Source: Symsagittifera roscoffensis
Taxonomy: Eukaryota; Xenacoelomorpha; Acoela; Convolutidae
Assembly: GCF_963678635.1 (NCBI RefSeq)
Contig: NC_087070.1
Location: forward strand, 49,211,467-49,275,466
DNA length: 64,000 nt
Direction: 5' to 3'
In this document: in pieces, positions 1 through 11,179 of the stretch
How the letters are laid out: each line of letters begins with the position of its first letter
Numbering within the stretch: position 1 is the first letter of the stretch
Position numbers and translations under genes: made by a program
Notes under the pieces: generated by a model
Databases searched by the model: none
The model's input: the letters and a program-made list of their open reading frames with translations, nothing else
Told to the model about the DNA's origin: nothing

Positions 1-694
1 TTTCGTGTAGTTGATGTTTTTGTATTATATTCTTTTATTTGTGCATCTAAAAGTAATTTGTTTATTGATGTGGAGAAAATTCCAAAAAATCCGGCAAAAA
101 GTATACGTGCTACGCTTGCTTGTCTATTTACTTGTTTGTGTAATGAGCATGTGTTATAGATTCCTTTCAATAGTGAGAAAAGACGAAAATATTGATTGGC
201 GATAAATCCTGTGGTCGGTATTTTCCGCCATTTGGATAAATGTAATCTTTAACATCTTTAAGAAATCCGTTGTAATCTTGTGCGTAGATGTCTGAAAATC
301 CTGCTGTTTCTGCAAGTTTTCGTAAGTTTTGATCTATTGATTGTCGTTGTATAGTGTCCATTTTTGTAAGTAGTTCTTGAAATTGTTGTGTACGTATGTG
401 GTGTTGTATGTCGGATTTATGAGTGAGATGTGGCCATTTGGTTTATGATTAATTTGCCTGTATTCATATCGAAACCGTTTTCGTATTCGACAAGAATTTC
501 TCGTTTTGTCTTTTGTAAAGTGGTTTGTTGTATTTGCATGCGAGTTCTGTTTCTGGGTATATTTGAAAACGTGTTAAATTATTTTCTATATTGTGGATGT
601 TTCTAAACTTATGATTAGTACTTCTAATTTGTTCAGAGTTTACATCTTCAAATGGGATTGATTCAATAAAAAAATTTTGGTGAAATTTAATCAT
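1..694 (-). pseudogene. Env-like glycoprotein, C-terminal part, broken and truncated by the window edge
   Basis: Minus-strand open pieces lie at 464-694 and 167-361, and a further open stretch runs from about 165 to the edge. They continue the env-like ORF at 791-1549 after frame changes. The edge piece has a hydrophobic Gly/Phe/Ile-rich stretch preceded by Arg residues, which could be a fusion-type or membrane segment, but it is cut by the window. No complete transmembrane anchor can be seen. The assignment to env rests on position after pol and on continuity with the upstream piece. Confidence 0.5.
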
Positions 695-790
695 TCTTGC
701 GTGTATTCTTGCGACTTGGAAAACTGTGCAGGTTTCTTCAAGAAACCATACTATGGTTGCTTGTGTGCGTGTTGTAGGATCGCAATGTCC

Positions 791-1549
791 TTAGTCATTT
801 TTGCAAGAAAGTCGAATGCCTTGGTAAAGAATTGTGTCGTCTTTTAAATCTCGCGTTAGTTGTACTTTTTCAAGTTGTATTTTCCAATCGAAAAACATTA
901 TTTCTTGGTATCCTTTATTTTTTGTATCTGCTTTGCAGTTTGAGGGATTGTTTATTCCAACGTGTGGTATCCAATTTTTATCATGAAGATCGTATGCTAA
1001 TCTTCCGTGTGCTCCATGGAAGGGAAATTTTGTATCTAGTCTTATATGACCTTGGTGTTTTTCAAGTTCGGCTTGATGTGCTAAGTCTGGAAAAACTTGA
1101 AAGCTTACAAGTTTTCTGTTTGTACCTATTTTTGGTGTTTTTAGTTCGTTTTTACAATCTTCAGGGCTGAGGTGTAGTAATCTTTCGATGTTACTTTGGT
1201 AAAAAGATTCGTGATCTAGTCTATTTTTATTTCCGTTTGAAACTTGTGAACAATGTACTTTCTTTTCGGAAAATGTTGCTGTGAATTTGTATCCTGTTAG
1301 CGTTGTCGCTCGGGTTTTTGAGTATAACGTAGCTATTACATTTGTGGTTTCTATAGCTGGTGGTTCAGATTCGCATTGTGTTATTTGATTTATAGCGTAT
1401 TTATGTATTGTTTTTTGTTGGTTTTCTTCACAAGCGTAGTGTGTTACTAGTAAATCCTGAAGTCCTGTGCGAGGAGAAAATTTTTGATTCGGTTCGGAAA
1501 AAATAAGAAAAAGAAGGTGTTGAAATGTGAATATCTTTAGAATATACAT
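791..1549 (-). pseudogene. Env-like glycoprotein, N-terminal part
   Basis: This open frame of 252 codons starts with a hydrophobic, signal-like segment (residues about 1-18), followed by a Cys-containing ectodomain with Cys near residues 40, 59, 105 and 132. Position after pol, a signal peptide and scattered Cys residues fit an envelope glycoprotein of an env-bearing gypsy element. The Cys spacing recalls env proteins of invertebrate gypsy elements, but I cannot assign a fusion class by eye. The frame stops at 791 and related sequence resumes in other frames downstream. It could instead be an unrelated secreted protein carried by the element. Confidence 0.55.
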
Positions 1550-1583
1550 GTGTATGATAATCCTGAATATGGGTTATAAAAAG

Positions 1584-2690
1584 TTATTCATCCCATTGTC
1601 TTTTTAGTATATCTATCGTATTTATAGATAAAGATTGAGCTGTTATACTGGGAGGGGCTAATGGAAATGGGGGTTGAATAATGTTATTGAGTCTTACTAT
1701 AAGTGCGAATCTTAGTGTGAGACTGTTGGGTTGAAGTATTTGAATATTATGTTCTTGTATATCTTTGTGGATATCTTGTCTATATTGTAATCTATTTAGT
1801 GCCCAGTTGTGTAGTCTGCTACTTTCTTGATGTTGACCAAATAATGGTGGAGGTGCTACAAATGTATTTCAATCTAATCGTAGTGGTATATTATTAGATG
1901 ATTGTTCTTCATATCTTGAATCAAGGTTTGTGGGAGAGTTTAAGGGAAAAAGTGTTGGTGATATTTGACTTAAAGAAGGTGTTGAAGGAAGGGAAAGTGT
2001 TAATAGAGTGGTATCAGAGTGGTATCAGATGAATATGTTAATAGAGTGGTATCAGATGAAACGTCAATTGGGTCGTTTACTAAATTTGGTTCACCTTGAG
2101 TGTAGGTGTGTGTTACCCAATATGGAAGACGTTCTGTAGTTGTTGGGGGGTTAAAAGGGTTTTCTCGAATCTGTTCTGATGTGGGAGTTGAACCTAAGTA
2201 GTCTGATGGAATGTTTGAAGTGCTTTGTTGTGAATCAGTTGGAGGGGTATCTGGTAGTGTGCTACTAGAAAGGTCTAAAAAATTTGGTGTTGATGACTAT
2301 AGTAAGTTGGTGTTTATGAGGTATAGTAAAATAAATTCTGGGAGTTTGAAAATTTCTGTTTCGTCTTGGATGTATAATTTGTCTATTTATTTCGAGTGTA
2401 TTTTGATTTTGGCTAATGTGTCTTACTTTATTAAAATTTTGTTTTAGATGTGGATATATGTTATATGTTGCTTTGTTTTGTGGTTCGCTCAAAGGTGCTT
2501 GGCGAACAACTGGTTCTAATGGTTCAGATAATTGTGCGTGTCTTTCTTCAAAAGTATATAGATTGTCTTGGAAAGAAATGCGCGTAGATGATTGGGGGTT
2601 TTGGGTTTTTGTAGGTGTTGTTGGATTTTCTTGGGATGTTGTTGCTGGGACTGGTGTGGTGATGGTTGATAAGCAATTTTGGAAAAATTT
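1584..2690 (-). pseudogene. Extra Ser/Thr/Pro-rich ORF between pol and env
   Basis: Reading minus from the TGA at 2691-2693, one frame is open for about 130 codons. A frame change near 2290 leads into a second open stretch that ends at the TAA at 1584-1586. There is one internal TGA at 1869-1871. The product is rich in Ser, Thr, Pro and Gln in its first two thirds. Its last third is more ordered, with an Arg/Gln/His/Ile-rich segment. It has no signal peptide or membrane segment, and it ends 35 bp before the env-like start. I recognise no family. The low-complexity head suggests a disordered protein; it could be a separate accessory ORF or an N-terminal env extension. Confidence 0.5.
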
Positions 2691-2693
2691 TCA

Positions 2694-3694
2694 GAGTTGA
2701 ATTTTTTTATGATGAAAATTTATGTTTACTCCAGTATTCTTCAAAAAAAAGAATTAGAAGAATGGTTTCTAATGCAATTTTGATGATTGCCTTTTTTATA
2801 CATTGCATATTGTCATTATGAGTGATGTTGAAAAAGTGAGAAAAATTATGAATAGTAGAAAAACATCAGTTCTACTAAATAGATTTCGAAACACTAAAAT
2901 AGTTATTGAAGTATCGTACCTGAGGATAATGAATAATGAATAGAAAATTAAAAAAGTTTGCAAAAAATTATTAAAAAAATGATTAAAGTTTCTAAGATAT
3001 CAGCTAAAAATATTATGAAAAATTTGAGAAAGTTAGAAAGTTTTATGAAAAAGTTTGAAAAGAGTTGTTTAAATTTGTTGACTGTCAGAGAAAGAAGCAT
3101 TTAAGAGATGAATTGGTTTGTCAAATCTTTTTTAATTCTTTGGGGCTAAATTCGAGTGTGGTTGTTTTTGGATGGAATGATTGTTGATGGAATGATTGGG
3201 GGTGTCCCAATCTATGGAATGATTGGGGGTGTCCAAGAAATATTTGTACTTTAGTCTAAATGATCATGTGCTTTTTGTTCTAGGCTAATTTAATATTTTT
3301 GCTTGGAGGGTTTTTGAGCTCTAAGTTGGGAAAATATTGTTGATCTTTGTACTACTTGATAGGGGAGGGTTGTAATAATGAGATGGTTTTTATTGCTGTT
3401 GTCATTTTGTAGCCATTTGCTTATTTTTGACCTGCAGGTCTTGAAGTTATAGTTATAGTTATGCTTGGAGGTGAATATTTATAGAATAAAATCGTGTTAC
3501 TATAAAAAAAGTGGTAATTTGGAGTCATTTCCATTGGCTGATTTTGAACTAGATCTGTTCAAGTGTTTTTCTGCTTGTTATTTTGAAAATTTGTATGTCA
3601 AAATGACTAAAAAGAAGGTGATAAAAAATGAAAATTAAAGTTGTTTTCGAATTTCAACTTTCTTCAATATTTTACATTGTGGAATGAAGGTTTT
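2694..3694. other. Non-coding spacer inside the retroelement
   Basis: About 1 kb between the end of integrase and the extra ORF, with no sustained open frame on either strand. It is AT-rich, with A-runs and a short direct repeat of the form tggaatgattgggggtgtcc at about 3174-3235. It could hold a splice acceptor for subgenomic env RNA, but I see no clear one. Confidence 0.5.
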
Positions 3695-5347
3695 CTAATT
3701 TTTTCGTAGCTGATTTTTAAGTCGTGATGATTCTCTATGTTCAGATTTTTCTTTTTGATCCTGTGGTAGAATTTTTTTGTCATTTTCTTTCTTTTTGAGA
3801 TGTTTTTGTCTTTGATTTAGGAGATGTTACTTCTTGTTGGTTTCTTCTTGTTGGAGAAATTCTTTTTTTTGGTCTGATATTGAATTCATTTGTTCATCAG
3901 AGTGTTGATTCAATTCCTTTTCTGAATTGTTTTGAACAATTTTCAAAGCTGTGAAAGAATATAATTGTGTTAATTCACGAAGTGCGTATTCTTTTGGATA
4001 ATAGGGTGATAGGTTATTTCGATGCTGAACAATTTCTTTTTTACTTGAGTCAGTAAGTTTGTATGTTACATCAGCGGTTTTATCAATTATTTGATATGGT
4101 CCTTTTCGGAGTGGTTGTAACTTTTTAGAAATTCTTTTTTTGTGTCGTAAAGTTGGGAATTAAAACAAATGTTCCGATTTTTATATCTGTTTCTGGTGTG
4201 AAGCGTGAATTGGTTTGTTTATTGATGTTCTGCCTTTGTAACAATTTTTTGATAAACGTCTTTGTGTTTTTATCTCTGTTTAAAATCCATTCGGTGTGTG
4301 TACTGGAAGCTAATTTTAAAAATTGTGGATGATGATGGCGTATGCAGTGGTAAGTTGATACATATTGAATCTTTGTTTGGTTGACAAAAACCTTGTGCAT
4401 TTTTATTTCTCTAAACATAATTGGTTTACGTGATTTTTGATTAACTACCATTTCATATGGTGACATTCCTAGTGTTGTTGTAATTCGTGAATTATAAGAT
4501 AAGGGAAATAACTTTACATCTGTTGACCATTCGGTGTATCGTGTATCATTTCCATTAATGATACATCTAAGATATTGTTTTAATGATTGATTCATACCTT
4601 CGGTTAATCCATTTGTCCAAGGTGCATGAGATGTACGTGGTTTATGGTTAATATTATATAAGTGTCAAAATGTGATAATTTCGTTATTTGTAAATTCAGT
4701 GCCATTGTCTGTGACTAGTATTTCGGGTAATCCGAAATTAGCTATCCAGTGTTCGTAGAGTGTTGTATATGCATAGTAAGCATTACAATGGGGTACTGGG
4801 TCGTCTGCTACATAGTGTGTAAACGCATCAACAATGACCATTATAAATGAGTTTCCTTCTGAGGATGGTGAAATTGGTCGTTTTGTGTCAAATGATATTC
4901 TGTGATTGAAATACAAACTTTGTCCTTCAAAATCTTGTTTTTCTGCAATATGTTTTTGATTCGGGTAGGGTTTGTTTAGTTGACATTTTATACAATCGTT
5001 GCATAATTCTTTAATCCAAATTGGTGCGTTTGGGAAATAAAAATTTTGAATAAAATTTGAGTATGTCTTTTCTGATACTGAATGCCCTTTAGTGTATAGG
5101 GTATGGAAGTATTGAATGCTATTAACATCATACTTAAAGATAGACAACGTACTTTAAAATCAAGTGTTTGATATTCTGAAATATCTGTGTTTTCATTTAT
5201 AGTGGTATTATTGAACTTTCTGAAGTATCTAAGGAGTGTTTTGTTTCCTAAGATTGTGGTATCAGCTTTTGTTGGTTTAGTTTTGTATTTGTGCCATGAT
5301 TGCAGTTGTCTGATGACTGGGTCTAGGTTTTGATATTTCTGTAACAA
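3695..5347 (-). pseudogene. Integrase of the Ty3/gypsy element, frameshifted
   Basis: Integrase inserts element cDNA into the host genome. The N-terminal zinc-binding region shows paired His and a CIKC pair (about 4970-5110). The core keeps an Asp in the SFDTKRP segment, an Asp in VTDNGTEF, and a Glu in the segment just upstream of 4595, so all three DDE residues are present. A typical 'YN...SPYEMV' segment follows. A C-terminal GPY-type module lies at about 3960-4110, and a charged Lys/Glu/Gln-rich tail ends at the TAG at 3695. Frame breaks occur near 5150, 4665-4595 and 4130, so no single open frame survives. Confidence 0.88.
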
Positions 5348-5517
5348 TTCTAGTGTAATTTTTTCTGTTGTTGGTAGAAAAATGTTTTCTACTTCTGTTT
5401 TTGATAGAGGTATTGTGTCAAGTGGGTCATGTAGATTAAAAACTTGATTTATCGTGTATTTTGAATTATTTGGTAACGGTCCTGATAAATTTATTGTGTC
5501 CGTTAGATTTTCCTTTT

Positions 5518-6198
5518 CTATTGAAGGGAATGGGTCCTTTCTATGTGGTTGCTGTTTAATTCACTTTTGTTGAGTTTTTTTTTGATCCAATGTGAACATG
5601 GAATCGGCTTAGATGTAGATGTGCCTAATAAATCAAATTCATAATGGTTGTTTTGACAATCTAAATAGAGTGGAAAATGTCGTAGATTGTTTATTTTAGA
5701 TAGATCTATGTCAGTTTTTACTGCATATTTACATTCCAATCGTGTTGAGGTTTCATCTTTGGCGAGATAGAATTTTATATTTTGCGGTATTTCAACTGTT
5801 AATTTCCTTGATAGTAGTTCAGGTGGTGTATTTCTACTAGGAGTATCAGGTAGTGCACAATTTTTTCCTGCTGTCCATACTATGTGTAAGTTTAGAAATT
5901 TCATAAAAATTAACTGAAATACGTAAAATCTATCGTTTGGATTTGATTTTTGTGTAAAAAGAAATATGATAGGTTCGTGATTCGTAAACAAAACTGTTTG
6001 ATGTTTTGATCCAAGTATCAAAATTTCATATTCTGTAAGAGTATATATTATAGCTGAGCATTCTCTCATAAGAGTAGAGAGTCGTAATTCAGCTTGTGTA
6101 AATAGGCGGGAGTTTGCTGATATAAGAGTTATTTTATTTGTTCCATTGTGGGATTGTAGTAATGCTGCACCGATGCCAAAAATTGAAGCATCGCACAT
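5518..6198 (-). pseudogene. RNase H domain of the retroelement
   Basis: RNase H degrades the RNA strand of the RNA-DNA hybrid during reverse transcription. The segment opens with CDAS, which supplies the first catalytic Asp. A Glu lies in the LMRECSAIIY segment. The usual TDH motif reads TNH, so one catalytic Asp is replaced by Asn. The NHEPIIFLF and ALPDTPSR segments match the usual end of gypsy RNase H. The frame is open for 226 codons but has no initiator of its own, as expected for part of a polyprotein. Confidence 0.85.
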
Positions 6199-6343
6199 CG
6201 CATAAAATGGTTGATTGGGATCTGGAATTGTATTTGAAATTTGTTCTGTGAGAAGTCTTTTGATTTCTTCAAATCGTGTTTGATGTTCTGTTGTCCATTC
6301 AAAATAATTTTGTTGTCTAAGAATGTTAATAGAATGATCTTAA

Positions 6344-7269
6344 TTAAAATTGCATTTTATAGACGTATTTATTTAAGAAATTTAACATTCCAACAAATTC
6401 TTGAATTTTCTTTTTGTTTGTAGGTGGCTGGAGTTTTTGGATTGCATCTATTCGTGATTCAATGGGGTTATAGTGTTTTTCTCTATAATATGTCCGAGAA
6501 ATTTTACGCGTGTTAAGAAAAAATGTGCTTGTCTTGGCTGCTTTCATATTTTCGTTTTGTGAAATTTGGTGTTATTTTTCTAGAACTGCGAACATTTCAT
6601 CTTTAGTTTGTGATTGCATAAAGACATCGTCTAAGTATGTGATTGCATCTTTCTTGATTATCAGTGGTCTAAAATTTTTACTCATAAAGGCTGAAAAAGC
6701 TGCTGGTCCTATGGATATGCCATAGAATAATCGATTGAATTCGTATTGTTGGTTTGCGATAACAAATTGTGTTAATCGTCGTGATTGTTCGTATAGGGGC
6801 ATTTGATTATATGAACTGTTCATGTCTGCGGTTGTGAAGTATTTACGGTTTATTTTTGTTAAAATTACTTGAATTGGTTCTATCGGCCAACTACATTTAG
6901 ATTCATCAATGAGTGAATTGAGATATCTAACGTCTAGAACTATTTTAGTGATTCTCCTTTGGCGAAAATAAAAACAGGGTTGATAAAGGTGTTTCCTTTT
7001 GGCTGTTTTTCTTTATTTACTGGAGACATGATTTCATATTGTTCTAGAATGTCAAGTAGTCTATCATTTTTATCTTGTAAGTGGATTGGTACTTTGCTTG
7101 CTCTTTGTTTTTTGAAAACTTTATCAAGTTTAAAGGGTAGGTGTAGTGGTGAATTTATTTTTTCAACGTCGAACTTAGATGTGGCATAAACTGTTGGATA
7201 TTTTAATAGTAAATCGGCTAGTTTGTCAAATTCATTTTGTGTTATTTGAGAGTGTTGAAAATTGAACAT
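6344..7269 (-). pseudogene. Reverse transcriptase of the Ty3/gypsy element
   Basis: The enzyme copies element RNA to DNA. The N-terminal region (6940-7269) ends with the NPVFIFAK segment that precedes the fingers domain. The first catalytic Asp is kept in the TTADMNSSYNQMPL segment near 6820. The FYGISIGPAAFS segment corresponds to the usual LPFGL-type motif. The active-site box reads YLDD (about 6640). The C-terminal connection region is at 6344-6547. The domain is split over at least three frames, with breaks near 6940-6920 and 6570-6550. Confidence 0.9.
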
Positions 7270-7321
7270 TGTCGAGAACTTTTGTTGTTCTTCTGTGTAG
7301 TGTGATATTTTGAATGTTGGT

Positions 7322-8167
7322 TTAAAAAAAGGTGTTTTTGTAAAGTAGTCTGTGTTTCTTTTTTTCGTTGCTTATTATGTTATTTATCGATAATTCTTCG
7401 TCAAAAATTGTTGATTGACATATATCTAGTAATTGCAGTATAATATTTACTCTATATGCTACTTCTTTTGTGGGAGATGTCGTTGCATTGGTTTCAGAAA
7501 ATCCTAGGAGTCCTAAAGGTAGTATTGTTTTATAAGGTGAATTATTATAAACATGTAGAGAAATTATATCGGAGTTTGAGTTTTTCATGTATTTTATTGA
7601 TGAAATTGATACTCTAAAAAATTTGTGAATTGGTTCAAATTCAAGGTCAGACATATAGAGATGCTGTCTGTTTCGACTTTTATCGTATTGGTTAACTTGT
7701 TTAATCGGAAATTGGTAAATGTATCCTGAGAGTGGTTTAAGATGTTTTCTTTCTTTATTATAGAAGGGGTAAAACTTTGAAAAGAATGGTGGTTGTTTGT
7801 TCATTCGTTGGAAGAATGTTAAAGCGGTGTTTTGAATTCTTGTGTATTTATCTTTTATATTAATTTTACTGTCTATTATGTTGATAGTTGGTATGTATTT
7901 AGTGATGAATGGAATTCCAATAACATTGTGTTTTATATCTGTGATGTGGAAGGTTTGTTTAAATGGTTTATTTAAGAGTTTATTTTGTTCCATTGTTTTA
8001 GTGGGAACAAGTAAAATTTGGATTTTCCCATAGTTTGTTAAGATTGAGCCTTGTGCTGTTGCTAGTCTACTGGCTGTTTTCACTAGTGTTGTTTTTGGAT
8101 GTAAAATTTTGATTTCTTTCCAAGTTGGAATATTAATGATATTCAATTCTGCTCCAGAGTCTATCAA
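7322..8167 (-). pseudogene. Retropepsin-type aspartic protease and protease-RT linker
   Basis: The open frame begins within the active-site segment IDSGAELNII. A DSG(A/T) box followed by a hydrophobic stretch is typical of retroelement aspartic proteases, which cut the Gag-Pol polyprotein. A flap-like region and the segment HNVIGIPFITKY follow, matching the hydrophobic second half of such proteases. The remaining ~160 residues form a linker to reverse transcriptase with no recognised motif. The true upstream boundary in the polyprotein is unclear. Confidence 0.8.
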
Positions 8168-8519
8168 AATTCTATTTCGAGATCTGGTGGTTGAAATTCA
8201 TTACTTTTTGGACTTTCTAAGAGGAATGGAATTGTCCAAATTCTTTCTTTTGGTGGTTCCTTTGGTATATTTTGATAAATATGATTTGTGTTTGAACATG
8301 GTGCTTGTTCTTTTTCTGCTAGGTCTATTGTAATAATTTAAAAGAAGTTCTAATGGATTTTCATAGACATGTGAATGAAATGGTTGTTCGTACGTAACGG
8401 TTTAATAGTCTTTTTCAACTTTTATTCTATTAAATAAAATTGTGTTTTCTGTATCGCTTTCACTGTTTGTAGATTCGCAATTTATGTGATTTAGTTGTAA
8501 TTCAGTACTTTCTGTATTA

Positions 8520-9533
8520 TCAATACCAGGGGGTCTGAATTGGTTTCTTCAGTTGTTTGTTCTTGATTTATTTGTCTTTGATGTTTTGGTATATTACTTC
8601 TATATTTGTTTTGAGAATCAGGATAACTTGTATTATTCCTATGAGGTGATTGAGAGTAGTTTCTTTTTCTATTTTTATATCTTGAATTTCTATTTTGTGA
8701 GTTATCTCGTGATCTATTTTGATAATTATTGTAGTTAGATCTTTGGTGATTTGATCTGTTATTCGAATAATCTCGTGATCGATTATTTTGATATCGTTGA
8801 CTTGGATTATTAGAGTAGCTTCTGTTTCTATTGTTGGAAAAATTAATATGTCTATTGGATGATGAAATCCTTGATCTATCATTTGAATAGTGTCTATTCC
8901 TAGAGTTTGAATGGGAACTGGTATCAAACGAGTAATCTGGTCTGTTTGAGTTTGATCGTGAATAATTGTTTCGATTTTGAGTATTTCGACTATTTGATTG
9001 ACTATATCGGTTTTAAGAGAAATTAAGTGAATTTTTTTGGTCTGGTTATCTACCTCTATAAGTAAAGTTATAAAATGATTGATTTCTTGAACAATTTGAA
9101 ATGTTTGGAAGTGGTTTTCCAGAAGTGTTATTACTGTGAATATTCTTATTTGGTATGTTTTGATCTTTTTTCATGTATTGATAAAATGATTGTTTGGTTC
9201 CTTGTACTTTTGTGGTTTATTCTGGTTGTCTTGTTGTTTTTGTCTGAATTCAGCAATGCTATGTCCGTATCTTCGGCAATAGTTACAGGCAATAGTTACA
9301 CCGTTTTTTGAATGATGTTTACCTTTAAAAGTTGGGTTTTTCTCGTATATGTTCAAAACTTCAGTGATTTTTTCGGATAAATCAATATCTGAGTTGTGTA
9401 TATTATTTATCTGTGTTGTAGTGGTTTGAGTATTATTAACATATTGTAGTTTGAGATTTTCTGTTTCTTCTAACTTCATAGTGATTTCTGCCTGTTCTAG
9501 TTTATCTACTAGGTTTCTAAAATCTAAATCTGG
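8520..9533 (-). pseudogene. Gag C-terminal region with degenerate zinc knuckle and Ser/Arg/Asn-rich tail
   Basis: Gag binds element RNA and forms the particle. Near 9240-9290 the minus strand encodes CNYCRRYGHSIAEF, a CCHC knuckle in which the last Cys is replaced by Phe. Downstream, at about 8530-8950, one frame is rich in Asn, Arg and Ser with many SR/RS pairs, a tail common in Gag. A second frame over the same bases is also open (8568-8927, Ile/Thr/Asp-rich), but its composition suggests a shadow. The N-terminal part of Gag is lost in the gap. Confidence 0.75.
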
Positions 9534-9733
9534 NNNNNNNNNNNNNNNNNNNNNNNNNNNNNNNNNNNNNNNNNNNNNNNNNNNNNNNNNNNNNNNNNNN
9601 NNNNNNNNNNNNNNNNNNNNNNNNNNNNNNNNNNNNNNNNNNNNNNNNNNNNNNNNNNNNNNNNNNNNNNNNNNNNNNNNNNNNNNNNNNNNNNNNNNNN
9701 NNNNNNNNNNNNNNNNNNNNNNNNNNNNNNNNN
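9534..9733. other. Assembly gap (200 N)
   Basis: A run of exactly 200 N. The round length suggests an arbitrary scaffold-gap size. Gag sequence stops at the left side and an unrelated repeat begins on the right. Confidence 0.99.
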
Positions 9734-10040
9734 AGCCGAACACATAATAAGAAGTCCTTCCACTCATCCTATAATTGTTCAGATGAAAACTACCAATATC
9801 TCGGTTCAAGGATGCCGATTGGCGTGCTTCGCCGCTTTGCGATGATAGCTAGCTCTTTTTTTTTGTATACGCACTATTGGGTCGGTGGCATGTCACTTAA
9901 TCGAAGACCCCGATAGCCGAAAAACAATTCGTTCCCGGTTAGCCGAAAAATAATTTCGTTCACGGATAGCTGAAATTTTTATTTGTTCCCGGATAGACAA
10001 ATTGTTTGTTTCCCATAGCCAATAAAACCGATTTGATCTA
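9734..10040. repeat. GC-rich module plus ~30-bp tandem repeat
   Basis: Starts with a block also found at 19997-20300. It contains a GC-rich hairpin-forming module (about 9815-9880), then three to four imperfect ~30-bp units built on 'ttcgttcccggatagccgaaa'. No coding potential is credible. Confidence 0.75.
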
Positions 10041-10049
10041 AATGGGGGC

Positions 10050-10345
10050 GTTCAACGGTGCCGAAAAACAACAGTGCTGAAAGTGGAAGTGATCAATAGT
10101 GCCAAAAGTTGATGATTTTTGGCCTTGTTGAACAAAAAACTTATTTTTGGCACTCTTTTACTTCGGCATTCTTGAACACCCCTTTAAGGGCATCACAACA
10201 GTGCCGAAATACAACAGTGCCAAAAATAAATTAATTGTTCAACAGTGCCGAAAATCATCAATTTTTGGCACACTTGAACAATTTTTCATTTTCAGCACTT
10301 TTGTACTTCGGCACTGTTGTACTGCCCCGATCACAACAAAAGTAC
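10050..10345. repeat. Foldback array built on the CAACAGTGCCGAA core
   Basis: The 13-base core and its reverse complement alternate many times, separated by AT-rich linkers such as the palindromic aaaatcatcaattttt. The stretch can fold into nested hairpins. A longer relative lies at 20305-20880. Open frames across it are by-products of the repeat. Confidence 0.85.
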
Positions 10346-10857
10346 TACTATGATATAGTGGTTCCTCGAAAAAGCAAATATGATGGACAGGTCCTGCCTT
10401 CATTTCGCATGTTATATTTTGAAAACTAATTGTGTATATTTTAATCATTTCGAAAATTTTGCGAAATATGTTGAGCTAGAAATTTCTCAGTTTAAAACAT
10501 GTAATTACTTCATTATTGATTTGGAGAGTTTTGCTCGCTTCAAGAAATTTTACAGTTTAACAACCATAAAAGGATTCACTTATTTGTCATCAAAACTCAA
10601 TTTTGTCGGTTTGTTTAAAATTTTCATCTTAAAATTGTGAGAAGGGAAGTTTTACAGAGTAACAAAACATAATTTTTGTTGTAAATAAACTTGGACATCT
10701 CTCTGAATGGCAAAATTGTCTTCTATTATCTATTATTATTTAAACCCAACGCCAAAAATTATGGATCCAATGCTTAAGCAATTTTTATAGGTGATAATGG
10801 TTAACAAAAGGCGTCACTGACAATGTTTAAGCAACAGTATTTTGGAGTGTGGTCATT
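10346..10857. repeat. Dispersed repeat segment, no gene
   Basis: From about 10575 this stretch is copied, with divergence, at 25555-25830, including the shared landmarks 'caatgcttaagcaattttta' and 'aggcgtcactgacaat'. No gene is seen; 10346-10575 shows nothing recognisable. Confidence 0.6.
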
Positions 10858-11050
10858 ATTTAGACAACCGCGTATTCCTACTTGTCAGTAAGCAGACAAA
10901 TTTTGTATGAACCAATCAAAACCGAGATGAGAAAGCAAACTTTCGAAATAAATCTTATTTATTTATTATTTTTTTCAATCTCTTGATTCTGATTGGTTAA
11001 TACAGTATTTGTCTGCCTACTGACGAGTAGGAACACGCGGTTGTCTAAAT
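10858..11050. mobile_element. Palindromic MITE-like element with ~62-bp inverted arms
   Basis: Left arm 10858-10921 and right arm 10989-11050 are reverse complements with few mismatches, around a ~67-bp AT-rich spacer. Each arm reads attTAGACAACCGCG at its outer end. A second full copy is at 25830-26017, and left-truncated copies are at 20889-21032 and 31401-31557. No transposase and no clear target-site duplication were seen. Confidence 0.7.
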
Positions 11051-11179
11051 GCTGCTACGTAACTGCTTTTTTTAAATCTATATTTTGGATGAATTTCAAC
11101 TTAGGGTCTTTATCTAGGTCAATGTCAAATGTCTGGACAGATTATCTTGAAGATAGAAACATTGTTTACATTTTAAAAT

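Larger units (their letters stand above)
1..9533 (-). mobile_element. Decayed Ty3/gypsy-class LTR retroelement with env-like ORF
   Basis: Read on the minus strand, domains occur in the order Gag (degenerate zinc knuckle), aspartic protease, reverse transcriptase, RNase H, integrase with a GPY-type C-terminal module, an extra ORF, and an env-like ORF. Integrase after RNase H is the Ty3/gypsy order, and an env-like gene downstream of pol is errantivirus-like. Nearly every domain is split by frameshifts or stops, so the copy is not expected to be active. Neither LTR is visible: the 3' end runs off the left edge, and the 5' end is lost at the assembly gap. Confidence 0.9.

Noticed and set aside
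2001-2060. TGGTATCAGAG-like motifs resembling an initiator-tRNA primer binding site
   Set aside because: They lie inside the coding extra ORF as part of a short tandem duplication. They are far from any LTR and on the wrong strand for the element's priming.
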